Source: Prevotella sp. UBA3675
GTDB taxonomy: Bacteria; Bacteroidota; Bacteroidia; Bacteroidales; Bacteroidaceae
Length of the DNA stretch: 39,517 bases
NCBI GenBank assembly: GCA_002372235.1
Contig: DFJI01000014.1
Coordinates: 1 to 39,517 of the forward strand
Direction: 5' to 3'
A program made the position numbers and the translations under genes. The notes beneath the pieces were generated by a model, which saw only the letters and a list, made by a program, of their open reading frames with translations, was not told the DNA's origin and searched no databases. Of the stretch, positions 17,797 through 25,587 are shown piece by piece (position 1 is the stretch's first letter; the number at the start of each line of letters is the position of its first letter).

Positions 17797-18423
17797 TTAG
17801 TCGAAATGTACTCTTGGATTCATCCGGCTGGGTGAGCGCCATTCGATGCCCCGCTCGGCAAGCACCTCAGTCATGCAGCTCCAGTAAGCATAGCAGAAGC
17901 CCATGCCCCGTGGCATGCCTTCCAGGCGACGGTCGCATTCCTGCTCCACTTCGTAGTAGTTTTGCTCCCACCACTCGTTGCGCTCAATGGGGTCGCGCTT
18001 CATCCAGCGGTCATATTTCTCATTGAAAGCATCAGCCGTCATGTGGTCGGTGTCAATATAGTCTTCCAGCCGCTCAATGTGGCTCTGAATATCTTCCTCA
18101 GTGGGGTCGCCCTCCTCAACAGGCTCAGTGGAGCGGTGCACCTGCTCAAGCTGAAAGCGCAAGATGGTGAGCACCAGTCGCGGCACGTCGTATTCGGGCA
18201 GCATGCCAAGGATTGCGCTACATGCGAAAGCCTTCTCCATAGGCGATGCTTCGCTGTCGTCTATCACGGGCAACAGTTTCATACATTCTTTTGCCAGCGG
18301 GATGTTCTTCCACAGACACATTTCTTCACCGTTCTTGCGCATCTTGGCCGCCAGAACATTCACGCGATCAACAGGTGTCCTTCTTAGCTTATTCATGATG
18401 ATTCTGAAAATTGACTGTTTCAT
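17797..18423 (-). CDS. Unknown cytoplasmic protein of the Hsp70 operon
   Basis: Not recognised. The frame opens at an ATG at 18450, touching the previous stop (TGAATG). I prefer the ATG at 18423 (208 residues), because its N-terminus MKQSIFRIIMNKLRR closely resembles MQESIFKLRMQKW of the operon's last gene and the bases between look like an AT-rich leader. The protein is soluble, Trp- and Glu-rich towards the end (WMKRDPIERNEWWEQNYYEV) and mostly helical, with no membrane span or catalytic motif. Its place in the tight operon is the only clue to function. Confidence 0.7.
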   Translation of the reverse strand: MKQSIFRIIMNKLRRTPVDRVNVLAAKMRKNGEEMCLWKNIPLAKECMKLLPVIDDSEASPMEKAFACSAILGMLPEYDVPRLVLTILRFQLEQVHRSTEPVEEGDPTEEDIQSHIERLEDYIDTDHMTADAFNEKYDRWMKRDPIERNEWWEQNYYEVEQECDRRLEGMPRGMGFCYAYWSCMTEVLAERGIEWRSPSRMNPRVHFD

Positions 18424-18450
18424 ATTACTTGTTATAACATGATTTTCCAT

Positions 18451-20058
18451 TCACGCAAAAGCATCCCATCGCCCGTCGTCTTCATCTTTAACGATGAGCA
18501 GTCCGCCACAATGAATGTCGATCTGGGTATAGGTGTCCACAATGTCTTCGAGCTTGGTGAAGCTATGGCAATCGTGCCTTTTGTCTTGCATGCAGATGAT
18601 GATGGGTCCTCGCACCTCGCCGTGGCCATAGAGCAGGGTGCCGATGGCGTTGTCGGGCAGGTCTTTCGCCTGTGCGTCACGATCGACATACATCACGAGG
18701 GGCTGCTCCAGTTCTGCTTTCTCGGCCACAGCCTGCAGCAGAGGCGAGTAGTGAACGGCATCCAGCCCGTCGGCCCCGATGAGTGTCTGTCCCATCTCTC
18801 GATAGGAGCGCATTTTGAATACGTCGGCCTTTTCGATGTCGAGGTGACCAGTGGGCCAGATCACGATGACCATCGGCTCTATGTCGGTTTTCTGCTTCTT
18901 GGCCGGTTGCTGGCTTTGCTTTGGCAACGAGGTGGGGAAATAGTGTTCCCAAAGTGGGCGCCAGTAGCGTTCCAGTTCGTCTTTGTGGCGCAGGAGGAAG
19001 CCGGGATCGGTGCTGTGCTTCAGTCCGTAGAGCGCGTCCTTGTTGCCCTTGTTGTAGCGGGCAGCACGGAGCCACAGTTCGCAGATTTCCGATTCCGAGG
19101 GCTGCAGGTGGGGCGGCAGTTCGTGGTTACGGGCCATGTCGGCCATTTGCAAGATACAGCTTATGCTGCCTAAGCGCACGCCCTCCTGCAAATAGACGAA
19201 CGACAGTGTCGGGTCTTTCTTGTAGCCCAGCGAACCGTAGTAATTGTTCAGCCACAGATAATAGGCACAGAAGCCGTCGCCCAGCTGCATGCCTCGGTGC
19301 AAACGGCAATCAATGTCTTCATGCAACTGTTGCTGATCTTCTTCACTCATTTCGTTGAACACATCGTCATCGGTATCGGCCTTATAAATCAAGCACGACA
19401 CGACACCCTTCCTGATGCCCTCTTCCATGATTTCATTGCTGAGAGCGTTGTTGCCCCGTTCTTGATAATAACAGGCCAGATAGATGCAGGCATCGGCTTC
19501 ACCCTCATTCATGGCGCGTTCGAAACAGGTGGCAGCCTCTTCATCCCTGTGCAGCTCTTGCAACGACCAGCCCTGTAGTGTATGCCAGTTAGGATCGGCA
19601 TCGCGCTCAGTTGCCAGCCGCTCCTTGATTTCCTGAAGCACCATCTCTGGCTCGGCTTTGCGGAATCGTCCGTAGATGCGCTGTTGGGTCAAGACGAAAG
19701 CTCCCAACTCACTACCCCGGGCAACGGCCTGTTCAAGGAGGTGTCGGCTCTCGTCGATGTCCATCGTATCTGTAGCCGTGTCGCCAAATCCTATCATCAC
19801 GCCGAGGGCCGCCTGAGCATCGGCCACGTGGTCTTTGCTGGCCACAAACAGTTTCTCGGCCTTTAGCAGGGCCCCGTCGAAGGGATTAAAGTAGAACAGC
19901 CAGCGCCCATAGGCATATTGGGCATAGGGGTCGCCTGCCTCACTGGCCTGACGCAGCATGGCCACATCGTCGGCGGTGAGGTAGCACATGCGGTCTTTGA
20001 GGAGGAAGCGACGCAGAAAACGGCGGTCGTGGGTGAGTTGAAGGGGATTGTCCGTCAT
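18451..20058 (-). CDS. Sel1/TPR-like repeat protein with C-terminal DUF3846-like domain
   Basis: A 535-residue protein from the ATG at 20058; a TTG at 20067 would add three residues. Residues 35-380 form degenerate Sel1/TPR helical pairs (AGDPYAQYAYGRWLF, LHRDEEAATCFERAMNEGEA, DALYGLKHS), a scaffold for protein contacts. A Lys/Gln-rich linker (about 375-390) precedes a C-terminal domain (about 395-490) beginning MVIVIWPTGHLDIE. That domain continues through VMYVDRDAQAKDLPDNAIG and GEVRGPIIIC and has the pattern of DUF3846, a family more often met on phages and mobile elements. It is the second gene of the operon, 11 bases after the first. It may be an adaptor presenting clients to the Hsp70; that is a guess. 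Confidence 0.75.
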   Translation of the reverse strand: MTDNPLQLTHDRRFLRRFLLKDRMCYLTADDVAMLRQASEAGDPYAQYAYGRWLFYFNPFDGALLKAEKLFVASKDHVADAQAALGVMIGFGDTATDTMDIDESRHLLEQAVARGSELGAFVLTQQRIYGRFRKAEPEMVLQEIKERLATERDADPNWHTLQGWSLQELHRDEEAATCFERAMNEGEADACIYLACYYQERGNNALSNEIMEEGIRKGVVSCLIYKADTDDDVFNEMSEEDQQQLHEDIDCRLHRGMQLGDGFCAYYLWLNNYYGSLGYKKDPTLSFVYLQEGVRLGSISCILQMADMARNHELPPHLQPSESEICELWLRAARYNKGNKDALYGLKHSTDPGFLLRHKDELERYWRPLWEHYFPTSLPKQSQQPAKKQKTDIEPMVIVIWPTGHLDIEKADVFKMRSYREMGQTLIGADGLDAVHYSPLLQAVAEKAELEQPLVMYVDRDAQAKDLPDNAIGTLLYGHGEVRGPIIICMQDKRHDCHSFTKLEDIVDTYTQIDIHCGGLLIVKDEDDGRWDAFA

Positions 20059-20069
20059 AGCTAACAATT

Positions 20070-20324
20070 TTATTTCAAACGCACACGGCTGAGCACGCTC
20101 ATTGGCACCTGGCGCTCATCTACAAACTGCCATGCATCAATCATGTAGCCGCCGTGGGCCTTAATATTGGCTTCAATCAGGTCCATGAGGCCGCCTATGA
20201 CTTCACGGGTGTCAACAAACATATAATCTGGAGTTTTAGGCAACTCTACAAAGAGCGTGTCCTTACAGAGATCACAATCTTTCAAGGCTTCTGCCACATT
20301 TTCAAGCTTAGTAGTTTTTTCCAT
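20070..20324 (-). CDS. Small acidic protein, first gene of the Hsp70 operon
   Basis: An 84-residue protein, MEKTTKLENVAEALKDCDLC onward, with two nearby cysteines (C17 and C20) and no membrane span. Not recognised. It is preceded by a promoter box and the AraC terminator and followed 11 bases later by the Sel1-like gene, which makes it the first cistron of the operon. Size and position would suit a regulator or a client-type subunit, but nothing in the sequence proves either. Confidence 0.65.
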   Translation of the reverse strand: MEKTTKLENVAEALKDCDLCKDTLFVELPKTPDYMFVDTREVIGGLMDLIEANIKAHGGYMIDAWQFVDERQVPMSVLSRVRLK

Positions 20325-20364
20325 AGTCTCATTCGAGTTAATAGAATTAATAAATTGTTTTCGG

Positions 20365-20372
20365 CAAATTTA
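20365..20372 (-). promoter_or_regulatory. Putative -7 box of the Hsp70 operon
   Basis: TAAATTTG on the minus strand matches TAnnTTTG and would give a leader of about 34 bases before the ATG at 20324. A TTTG lies 24 bases further upstream (20400-20397), a longer spacing than usual. No other promoter-like box was noticed within the operon. Confidence 0.45.
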
Positions 20373-20397
20373 ACAAAAATTACCCGATTTCATCGAC

Positions 20398-20427
20398 AAA
20401 AAAAAGTCCGAACGAGGTCGTTCGGAC
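20398..20427 (-). terminator. Rho-independent terminator of the AraC-family gene
   Basis: A perfect inverted repeat GTCCGAACGA-GG-TCGTTCGGAC (20406-20427), followed on the minus strand by eight Ts (20405-20398). It lies 43 bases after the regulator's stop and insulates the Hsp70 operon from it. Confidence 0.9.
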
Positions 20428-20469
20428 AAAAAGGCGCAAAGTTTTTACAGGTTAATGCTGTTTTTTGAT

Positions 20470-21495
20470 TTATTGGCGCATGTACTCGCCGGGCAACACG
20501 CCCGTAATCTTGCGGAAAGCACGGCGGAAGGTGGTGATGCTCTTGAACCCCGACTGTATGGCGATATACTCCAACGAGACGTCAGGATGGCTTTTCATCA
20601 TGGGTATGACACTACGCTCGATGCGCAGGCGATTAATGTAGTCATAGAAAGTGGTGTGAAGCTCGGTCGAGAGATATTCGCTCAGATAGGTGCGATTGGT
20701 GTTGAGGCGTGCTGTGATGTCGCTCGTCGTGAGCTCGGGGTTAAGATAGAGCTTGTCTTCGTCCATGAGCTGTTCCAGTCGTCCGGCAAGAATGTTCGAG
20801 TACCGCTTCTGTGTGGTTGCGGTGTTGACAATGGGTTCGGGCGCTGGCAGGCGCGTGGGGCGCAAGCGGTTGATGCCACAGAAAGTGAAGTGCCAGCACA
20901 AGAGCGATAATATATAATATAAGGTGTCGCCAAGGGCCGTGAGGTCGTCGGCAATGGCCCACCACACATGCTGGCAGATGAAGAAGGCAACGAAGATATA
21001 GCCCATCCACGAAATGTCAACGTCTTCCAGGTTTGAATAGTTCTGACGGATGGCTTTGCTGTATGCAATGCCTTTGTAGAGCCCCGTGAGATAGATGCCC
21101 CAGGCGAAACTGACGAAGAACACGGTGTAGAGGGTGGAGAGCCACTCGGCCTCAAAGAAAATGTGGATCACGAGAAATGCAACGAAGGGCACGCTCATCC
21201 ATACAGTGCGGCGGCAGTTGACCCATCCGGTCATGGTGAACTCGAAAATGAGCAGGGCGAAGGTCAAGGCTCCACAGCCGTCAATGAAGAAGATGTGGCT
21301 GAGCATGCTCTTAGTATCGCCCCCTGGCAGATATAAAAGAAGGTCTTTCAGCGTGCTCAGGCCCCACCATATGAAGATGTAGCCCAGCAGGCGCTGTAGC
21401 CTGGTGGGAGGGGTAAAATGCCGTAACAGCTCATTGGCGCGTAATGCATACCAGCATACACTCACGCCTATGAAGAATATAGGGAATGCTTCCAT
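20470..21495 (-). CDS. Membrane-embedded AraC-family transcriptional regulator
   Basis: A 341-residue regulator. Most of the first 215 residues are hydrophobic spans (AFPIFFIGVSVCWYALRAN, LLGYIFIWWGLSTL, MSVPFVAFLVIHIFF, TLYTVFFVSFAWGIYLTG and others), about six or seven helices. The C-terminal 100 residues are an AraC helix-turn-helix pair (LNTNRTYLSEYLS and SLEYIAIQSGFKSITTFRRA, ending FRKITGVLPGEY). The frame extends upstream to 21633, but the ATG at 21495 is preferred: the upstream extension contains a good promoter, and the product then starts at the first membrane span. Signal sensing in the membrane with DNA binding at the inner face is plausible. Its target is unknown; the divergent Fur-protease operon is the nearest candidate. 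Confidence 0.9.
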   Translation of the reverse strand: MEAFPIFFIGVSVCWYALRANELLRHFTPPTRLQRLLGYIFIWWGLSTLKDLLLYLPGGDTKSMLSHIFFIDGCGALTFALLIFEFTMTGWVNCRRTVWMSVPFVAFLVIHIFFEAEWLSTLYTVFFVSFAWGIYLTGLYKGIAYSKAIRQNYSNLEDVDISWMGYIFVAFFICQHVWWAIADDLTALGDTLYYILSLLCWHFTFCGINRLRPTRLPAPEPIVNTATTQKRYSNILAGRLEQLMDEDKLYLNPELTTSDITARLNTNRTYLSEYLSTELHTTFYDYINRLRIERSVIPMMKSHPDVSLEYIAIQSGFKSITTFRRAFRKITGVLPGEYMRQ

Positions 21496-21538
21496 GACTT
21501 TTATCGATTGTTCGTTTAATCGGGAGTTGAATGATGTG

Positions 21539-21569
21539 CAAAGATAGTGCTTTCTGTCGAATTGAGCAA
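21539..21569 (-). promoter_or_regulatory. Promoter of the AraC-family gene
   Basis: The -7 box TATCTTTG (21546-21539) and -33 TTG (21569-21567) are 20 bases apart, with a leader of about 36 bases to the ATG at 21495. This supports that start over the longer frame. Confidence 0.6.
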
Positions 21570-21672
21570 TCCGACAAAAAAATATGTTGTAAAAAATTGC
21601 GAAAAAAACGAGTGCAACGCAAAAGAAAACCAATTTTTCAGTTGTTTAATGCCTGAATCAGAAACTATTGCG

Positions 21673-21680
21673 TAACTTTG
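21673..21680 (+). promoter_or_regulatory. Putative -7 box of the Fur-family gene
   Basis: TAACTTTG lies 26 bases before the ATG at 21707. It falls within the reading-frame extension that begins with TTG at 21668, which argues against that earlier start. No clear -33 TTG. Confidence 0.5.
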
Positions 21681-21706
21681 CAGCGAGAAAGGGAAATCCA
21701 CACACT

Positions 21707-22150
21707 ATGCATCTTGACATCAACGACGAGCAGTCGCTCATGAACGCAGGCATCCGCGTGACAGCCAACAGGCTGCGCATCTGGCGACACGTGCGTCACA
21801 GCTTTCAGGGGGCTTTCAGCCTGGCCGACCTTGAAGCTGCATTGCCCACACTCGACCGTTCCACCCTGTTCCGCACACTGACACTGCTGAGCGAGGCCCA
21901 CCTCTTGCACGACATTGACGACGGTTCCGGCTCGCAGAAATACTGTGTGTGCCATCTCGACGATACACGCCACTGCACGGGACACGTGCACCTGACCTGT
22001 CACAGCTGCCACCGCACCTACTGTCTGCCCAACGTGAAGATTCCGCCTGTGGCACTGCCTGAGGGATTCGTTCCCGACGAAACAGAATACGTGGTGAAAG
22101 GCATCTGTGCGGAATGTGCAACACTTTTGAAGAATAAAAAAAACAACTAA
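21707..22150 (+). CDS. Fur-family metal-responsive repressor
   Basis: A 147-residue regulator. The winged helix spans residues 1-80 (NAGIRVTANRLRIWRHV, then LDRSTLFRTLTLLSEAHLLH as recognition helix and wing). The dimerisation and metal domain has HVHLTCHSCHRTYCL and a second CAEC pair near the end, the CxxC ... CxxC structural zinc site typical of Fur, PerR and Zur. Which metal or signal it senses cannot be read here. The zinc knuckles and the downstream zinc protease make a Zur-like role possible. Its stop is 11 bases from the protease gene's ATG, so the two are almost certainly co-transcribed. Confidence 0.88.
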   Translation: MHLDINDEQSLMNAGIRVTANRLRIWRHVRHSFQGAFSLADLEAALPTLDRSTLFRTLTLLSEAHLLHDIDDGSGSQKYCVCHLDDTRHCTGHVHLTCHSCHRTYCLPNVKIPPVALPEGFVPDETEYVVKGICAECATLLKNKKNN

Positions 22151-22161
22151 TACAAAAAAAA

Positions 22162-24324
22162 ATGAAGAAACTACTTCTCACCTTGTCATTTGCCATCATG
22201 ACGATGGCTATCATGGCTATTCCTGCCAAGCCCAACCTTTGGAAGACCATCAAACTGAACGACGGCACCGAAGTGCGCGCACGTCTGTGCGGCGACGAGC
22301 ATGTCCACTTCTGGCAGACCGAAGACGGACGACAGTTCGTTGAAGACGGCGACCAGTTCACTGCCATCACAAAGCAGCAGTTGCAGCTGCGCACAAAGGC
22401 CCGCCGCAGCTCAAAGACAGCACCACGCCTGAAGTCACCTCTTCGTGTTTCTATAGGCGAGCGAACTCACTACACCGGCAAGAAGAAGGGCATCGTGATT
22501 CTGGCACAATTCACCGACGTGAAGTTCCAGACAGCCAACAATCTGACAAGATACAAGCGCATCATGAACGAAGCCGGCTACAACGAGGGCTCGTTCAAGG
22601 GGTCGGTGGCCGACTACTTCAAGGAGCAAAGCGCCGGACAGTTCGAACTCGACTTCGACGTGGTGGGGCCCTACACCATGAGCAACAACCAGAAATACTA
22701 TGGCGCCAACGACTCCCAAGGCAACGACATGCGTGCCGAAGCGATGATCAAAGAAGCCTGTCAGCAGGCAAATGCCGAAGTGAACTTCGCTGACTACGAC
22801 TGGGACGGCGACGGCGAGGTGGACCAGGTGTTCGTGCTCTATGCCGGCAAGGGCGAGGCCGACGGCGGTACTGCCAACACCATCTGGCCCCACATGTACA
22901 CACTGAAGGAAGGAACCGGCAGTTCCATTACGCTCGACGGCGTGGTGATCGACACATACGCCTGCAGCAACGAGATCGATTCCTATGGTTCCATCGAGGG
23001 CATCGGATGCTTCTGCCATGAGTTCAGCCACTGCATGGGCTTCCCCGATTTCTACGACACCGACTACAGCGGCTGGTTCGGCATGGGCGATTTCGACCTG
23101 ATGTGCTCGGGCAGCTACAATGGTGCGACCTTCCTTCCCGCTGGTTATACAGCCCACGAGAAGATGATGTGCGGATGGAAGGAACCCATCGTGCTCAGTG
23201 ACTCCAGCTTGACGGTGACCAACCTGCAGCCCATGAGTAAACATGGCGACACCTATATCATCTATAACGACAACCATCCCGATGAGTACTTCATGATAGA
23301 AAACCGCCAGAAGACTGGCTTTGATGCCGGTTATCCTGCCAAGGGACTGCTGATCACTCATGTTGACTTCGACAAGACCATTTGGGAATACAACATTCCC
23401 AACACGAAAGTCACCAGCACGTCAGATTATTACAAATACTACCATTTTCCCCTCAACGACCACCAGCGCATGAGCTTCCTGCATGCCGACAACACGGAGA
23501 GCAGCTACAACATGTCTTCCGACCTCTATCCCTACGGCAAGCGCGACAGCCTGTCGGCCACTTCCACTCCCGCAGCCAAGCTCTTTAATGCCAATTCCAA
23601 GGGAACGAAGACCGTTGACTGGGCCATCACCAACATCACGCAGAACAGCGATGGCACCATGAGCTTCAAGTATCGAGCACCTGGTAAAAAAGAGGAAGGA
23701 GAAGATTCTGAAAAGCCCGACACCACCTCACATGCCGGTGACTACGTGTTCTATGAGTCGTTCGACAACTGTAGCGGCAATGGAGGCAACGATGGGTTGT
23801 GGAGCGGAAGTGTCGCCAACAAGCCACTGGCCGACACCGACAACGAGGGATGGACGGCTCTCAGCGACAAGATGTACAGCGGCAACCAGTGCGCCAAGTT
23901 CGGCACCACAAGTGTTCTGGGCGCAGCCACAACTCCGGCCATCACCCTGAACGGAAAGGGTACGCTCACCTTCAAGGCTGGTGCATGGAACGCGACAAAG
24001 GATGGCACCCAACTGCTGGTAGAATCAGACAATGCCACCATCACGCCCTCCGAATTCACCATGAACAAAGGCGAATGGACGGACTGCACTGCCACCATCG
24101 AGGCATCAGGTACTTTCTACATTACTTTCACCCCTGGTCAGCGTTTCTTCCTCGATGAGGTGAAGATTGTGAGCGATGCTACAACAGGCATTCAGTCGAT
24201 GAAGCCCACAACTACGTCAACGGCCTACCGCATCTATTCGCTCGACGGCCGCTACCTGGGCACCAATCGCGAGGCCCTGCCCCGTGGCATCTATATCATC
24301 AACGGAAAGAAGGTGGTGCGCTAA
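22162..24324 (+). CDS. Secreted M6-family metalloprotease with T9SS-style sorting tail
   Basis: Exported zinc protease related to immune inhibitor A, 720 residues. A signal peptide (1-20) is followed by a propeptide (about 21-105). The M6 catalytic domain (about 106-480) carries HEFSH (286-290) in HEFSHCMGFPDFYDT, with D296 as the likely third ligand, and a downstream MGDFDLMCSGSYN met-turn region. After a Glu-rich linker comes a jelly-roll domain of about 160 residues (FYESFDNCSGNGG ... RFFLDEVKIV) of the choice-of-anchor type. The tail (YSLDGRYLG, GIYIINGKKVVR) is a T9SS-style signal. It likely degrades host or dietary protein outside the cell. It sits between a Fur-type regulator and a nitroreductase on one strand. 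Confidence 0.93.
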   Translation: MKKLLLTLSFAIMTMAIMAIPAKPNLWKTIKLNDGTEVRARLCGDEHVHFWQTEDGRQFVEDGDQFTAITKQQLQLRTKARRSSKTAPRLKSPLRVSIGERTHYTGKKKGIVILAQFTDVKFQTANNLTRYKRIMNEAGYNEGSFKGSVADYFKEQSAGQFELDFDVVGPYTMSNNQKYYGANDSQGNDMRAEAMIKEACQQANAEVNFADYDWDGDGEVDQVFVLYAGKGEADGGTANTIWPHMYTLKEGTGSSITLDGVVIDTYACSNEIDSYGSIEGIGCFCHEFSHCMGFPDFYDTDYSGWFGMGDFDLMCSGSYNGATFLPAGYTAHEKMMCGWKEPIVLSDSSLTVTNLQPMSKHGDTYIIYNDNHPDEYFMIENRQKTGFDAGYPAKGLLITHVDFDKTIWEYNIPNTKVTSTSDYYKYYHFPLNDHQRMSFLHADNTESSYNMSSDLYPYGKRDSLSATSTPAAKLFNANSKGTKTVDWAITNITQNSDGTMSFKYRAPGKKEEGEDSEKPDTTSHAGDYVFYESFDNCSGNGGNDGLWSGSVANKPLADTDNEGWTALSDKMYSGNQCAKFGTTSVLGAATTPAITLNGKGTLTFKAGAWNATKDGTQLLVESDNATITPSEFTMNKGEWTDCTATIEASGTFYITFTPGQRFFLDEVKIVSDATTGIQSMKPTTTSTAYRIYSLDGRYLGTNREALPRGIYIINGKKVVR

Positions 24325-24370
24325 GCGCCATCTTCTTTTCTGTTTTCTTTTTCTTAACATCTCAGCAGTC

Positions 24371-25108
24371 ATGAAATCACTCCTCACCCGCCGCACCATC
24401 CGCAAGTATTCGTCGCGCGATGTTACTGAAGCGTTGCTGAACCGCCTGCTCAACGAGGCTGCCCGCACACAGACCATGGGCAATCTCCAGCTCTACAGCG
24501 TGGTCGTCACCCGTTCAGCCGAAATGAAAGAGCGCCTGTCGCCTGCCCACTTCAACCAGCCGATGGTGAAGGAGGCACCCGTGGTGCTCACCATCTGTGC
24601 CGACTTCAACCGCACCTCGCAGTGGGCACGCTGCCGAAAGGCTGAACCTGGCTATGACAATTTCCTCAGCTACATGAACGCTGCCACTGATGCACTGCTC
24701 TACACGCAGACGCTCTGCAATCTCATGGACGAGGAGGGACTGGGCTACTGCTACTTAGGTACCACTGTCTATATGCCCCAGGCAATCATCGACACGCTGC
24801 AGTTGCCCCAGCTGGTCATGCCCGTGGCCACACTCACCGTGGGCTGGCCTGCCGAAGAGCCTGCCCTCTCCGACCGTCTGCCGTCAGAGAGCTTCGTACA
24901 CAGCGAGACTTATCGAGACTACACTCCCGAGGCCATCAATGCGTTCTACACACCGAAGGAGCAGTTGCCTGAGAACCGTCATTTTGTGGAGATTAACCAC
25001 AAGGAGACACTGGCCCAGGTGTTCACCGACATACGCTACACGAAGAAGGACAACGAAGCCATGTCGGCCACGCTGCTCGACACGCTCCGCCAGCAGGGAT
25101 TCATCTAA
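24371..25108 (+). CDS. Nitroreductase-family flavoprotein
   Basis: FMN-dependent NAD(P)H oxidoreductase of the nitroreductase fold, 245 residues from the ATG at 24371; the frame is open 87 bases further upstream but without a fitting start. Family features are the RRTIRKYSSRDVTEALL start (FMN-phosphate Arg pair), EAARTQTMGNLQLYSVVV, NAATDALLYTQTLCNLMDEEGLGYC and PVATLTVGWPAEEP. The physiological substrate is unknown (quinones, flavins or nitro compounds). It follows the M6 protease by 46 bases and is probably the last gene of that operon. Repeats follow its stop. Confidence 0.9.
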   Translation: MKSLLTRRTIRKYSSRDVTEALLNRLLNEAARTQTMGNLQLYSVVVTRSAEMKERLSPAHFNQPMVKEAPVVLTICADFNRTSQWARCRKAEPGYDNFLSYMNAATDALLYTQTLCNLMDEEGLGYCYLGTTVYMPQAIIDTLQLPQLVMPVATLTVGWPAEEPALSDRLPSESFVHSETYRDYTPEAINAFYTPKEQLPENRHFVEINHKETLAQVFTDIRYTKKDNEAMSATLLDTLRQQGFI

Positions 25109-25125
25109 ACTGTTTCACACGTTGC

Positions 25126-25213
25126 TTTAGGATAGTTCATGTCGTGATTTAGGATAGATCACGACATGATTTAGTTTATATCATCTTGTGATACAGGCTG
25201 AATCGTGATGTGA
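25126..25213. repeat. Four degenerate tandem 22-bp repeats
   Basis: Copies start at 25126, 25148, 25170 and 25192, each beginning near TTTAGGATAG (degenerate in copies three and four) and ending in GTGA or ATGA. The first two together make an 11-bp inverted repeat, CATGTCGTGAT (25138-25148) and ATCACGACATG (25158-25168). The unit is not a multiple of three, so it is not coding. It lies 17 bases after the nitroreductase stop. Confidence 0.8.
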
Positions 25214-25314
25214 CATAGCTTAAAAGGCAAGATGACTTTGGCGCTGTGTCTGCTCGAACGAAACTGAAACGGAGTGACAGCAACACACACGCTCTTTACA
25301 GGAAAGTTTCAAAA

Positions 25315-25460
25315 CATCTGCTCCATCTGCTCCCATCTGCAACCGTTTGGATACCAGTCACTTACGAGCGGAGCAGATGCTTTTCATCTGTCACCATCTG
25401 CTCCGTCCGTAAGTTCCTACAAATCAACACATTACGCATGAGGAGCAGATGGAGCAGATG
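25315..25460. repeat. Nested inverted-repeat element built from GGAGCAGATG
   Basis: Outer arms CATCTGCTCCATCTGCTCC (25315-25333) and its exact complement (25442-25460) form a perfect 19-bp stem. Inside, CTTACGAGCGGAGCAGATG (25361-25379) pairs with CATCTGCTCCGTCCGTAAG (25395-25413) with one real mismatch. The result is a 146-base structure with one hairpin nested in another. It could be a REP- or MITE-like element, or a structured RNA. Confidence 0.75.
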
Positions 25461-25587
25461 TCTTTCAAACTTTTTTCCATTTGCTTGCAATTTGCCTATA
25501 AGCTGGGCGCAGGTTAATTCTAAAGTTCGCCATTTACAAGAGTCGCTACTTTTTTATTATTAACTCTAAAAAGCAAATGTCGTTTTT

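Larger units (their letters stand above)
25109..25587. other. Gene-free region rich in repeats
   Basis: About 480 bases between the nitroreductase and the convergent toxin gene. It contains the 22-bp tandem repeats and the nested GGAGCAGATG element; the remainder (25464-25587) is AT-rich without visible genes. The plus-strand frame from 25246 is an artefact of the repeats. Confidence 0.7.

Noticed and set aside
21633..21668. Longer starts for the AraC (21633) and Fur (TTG at 21668) genes
   Set aside because: Both extensions run through promoter boxes and lack family sequence; the internal ATGs fit better.
25126..25460. Possible CRISPR array
   Set aside because: The 22-bp units are contiguous with no spacers and the other repeats are inverted and nested; no cas genes are present.
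25246..25563. Plus-strand frame of 105 codons
   Set aside because: Runs through the GGAGCAGATG inverted repeats; the product is repetitive and without known features.
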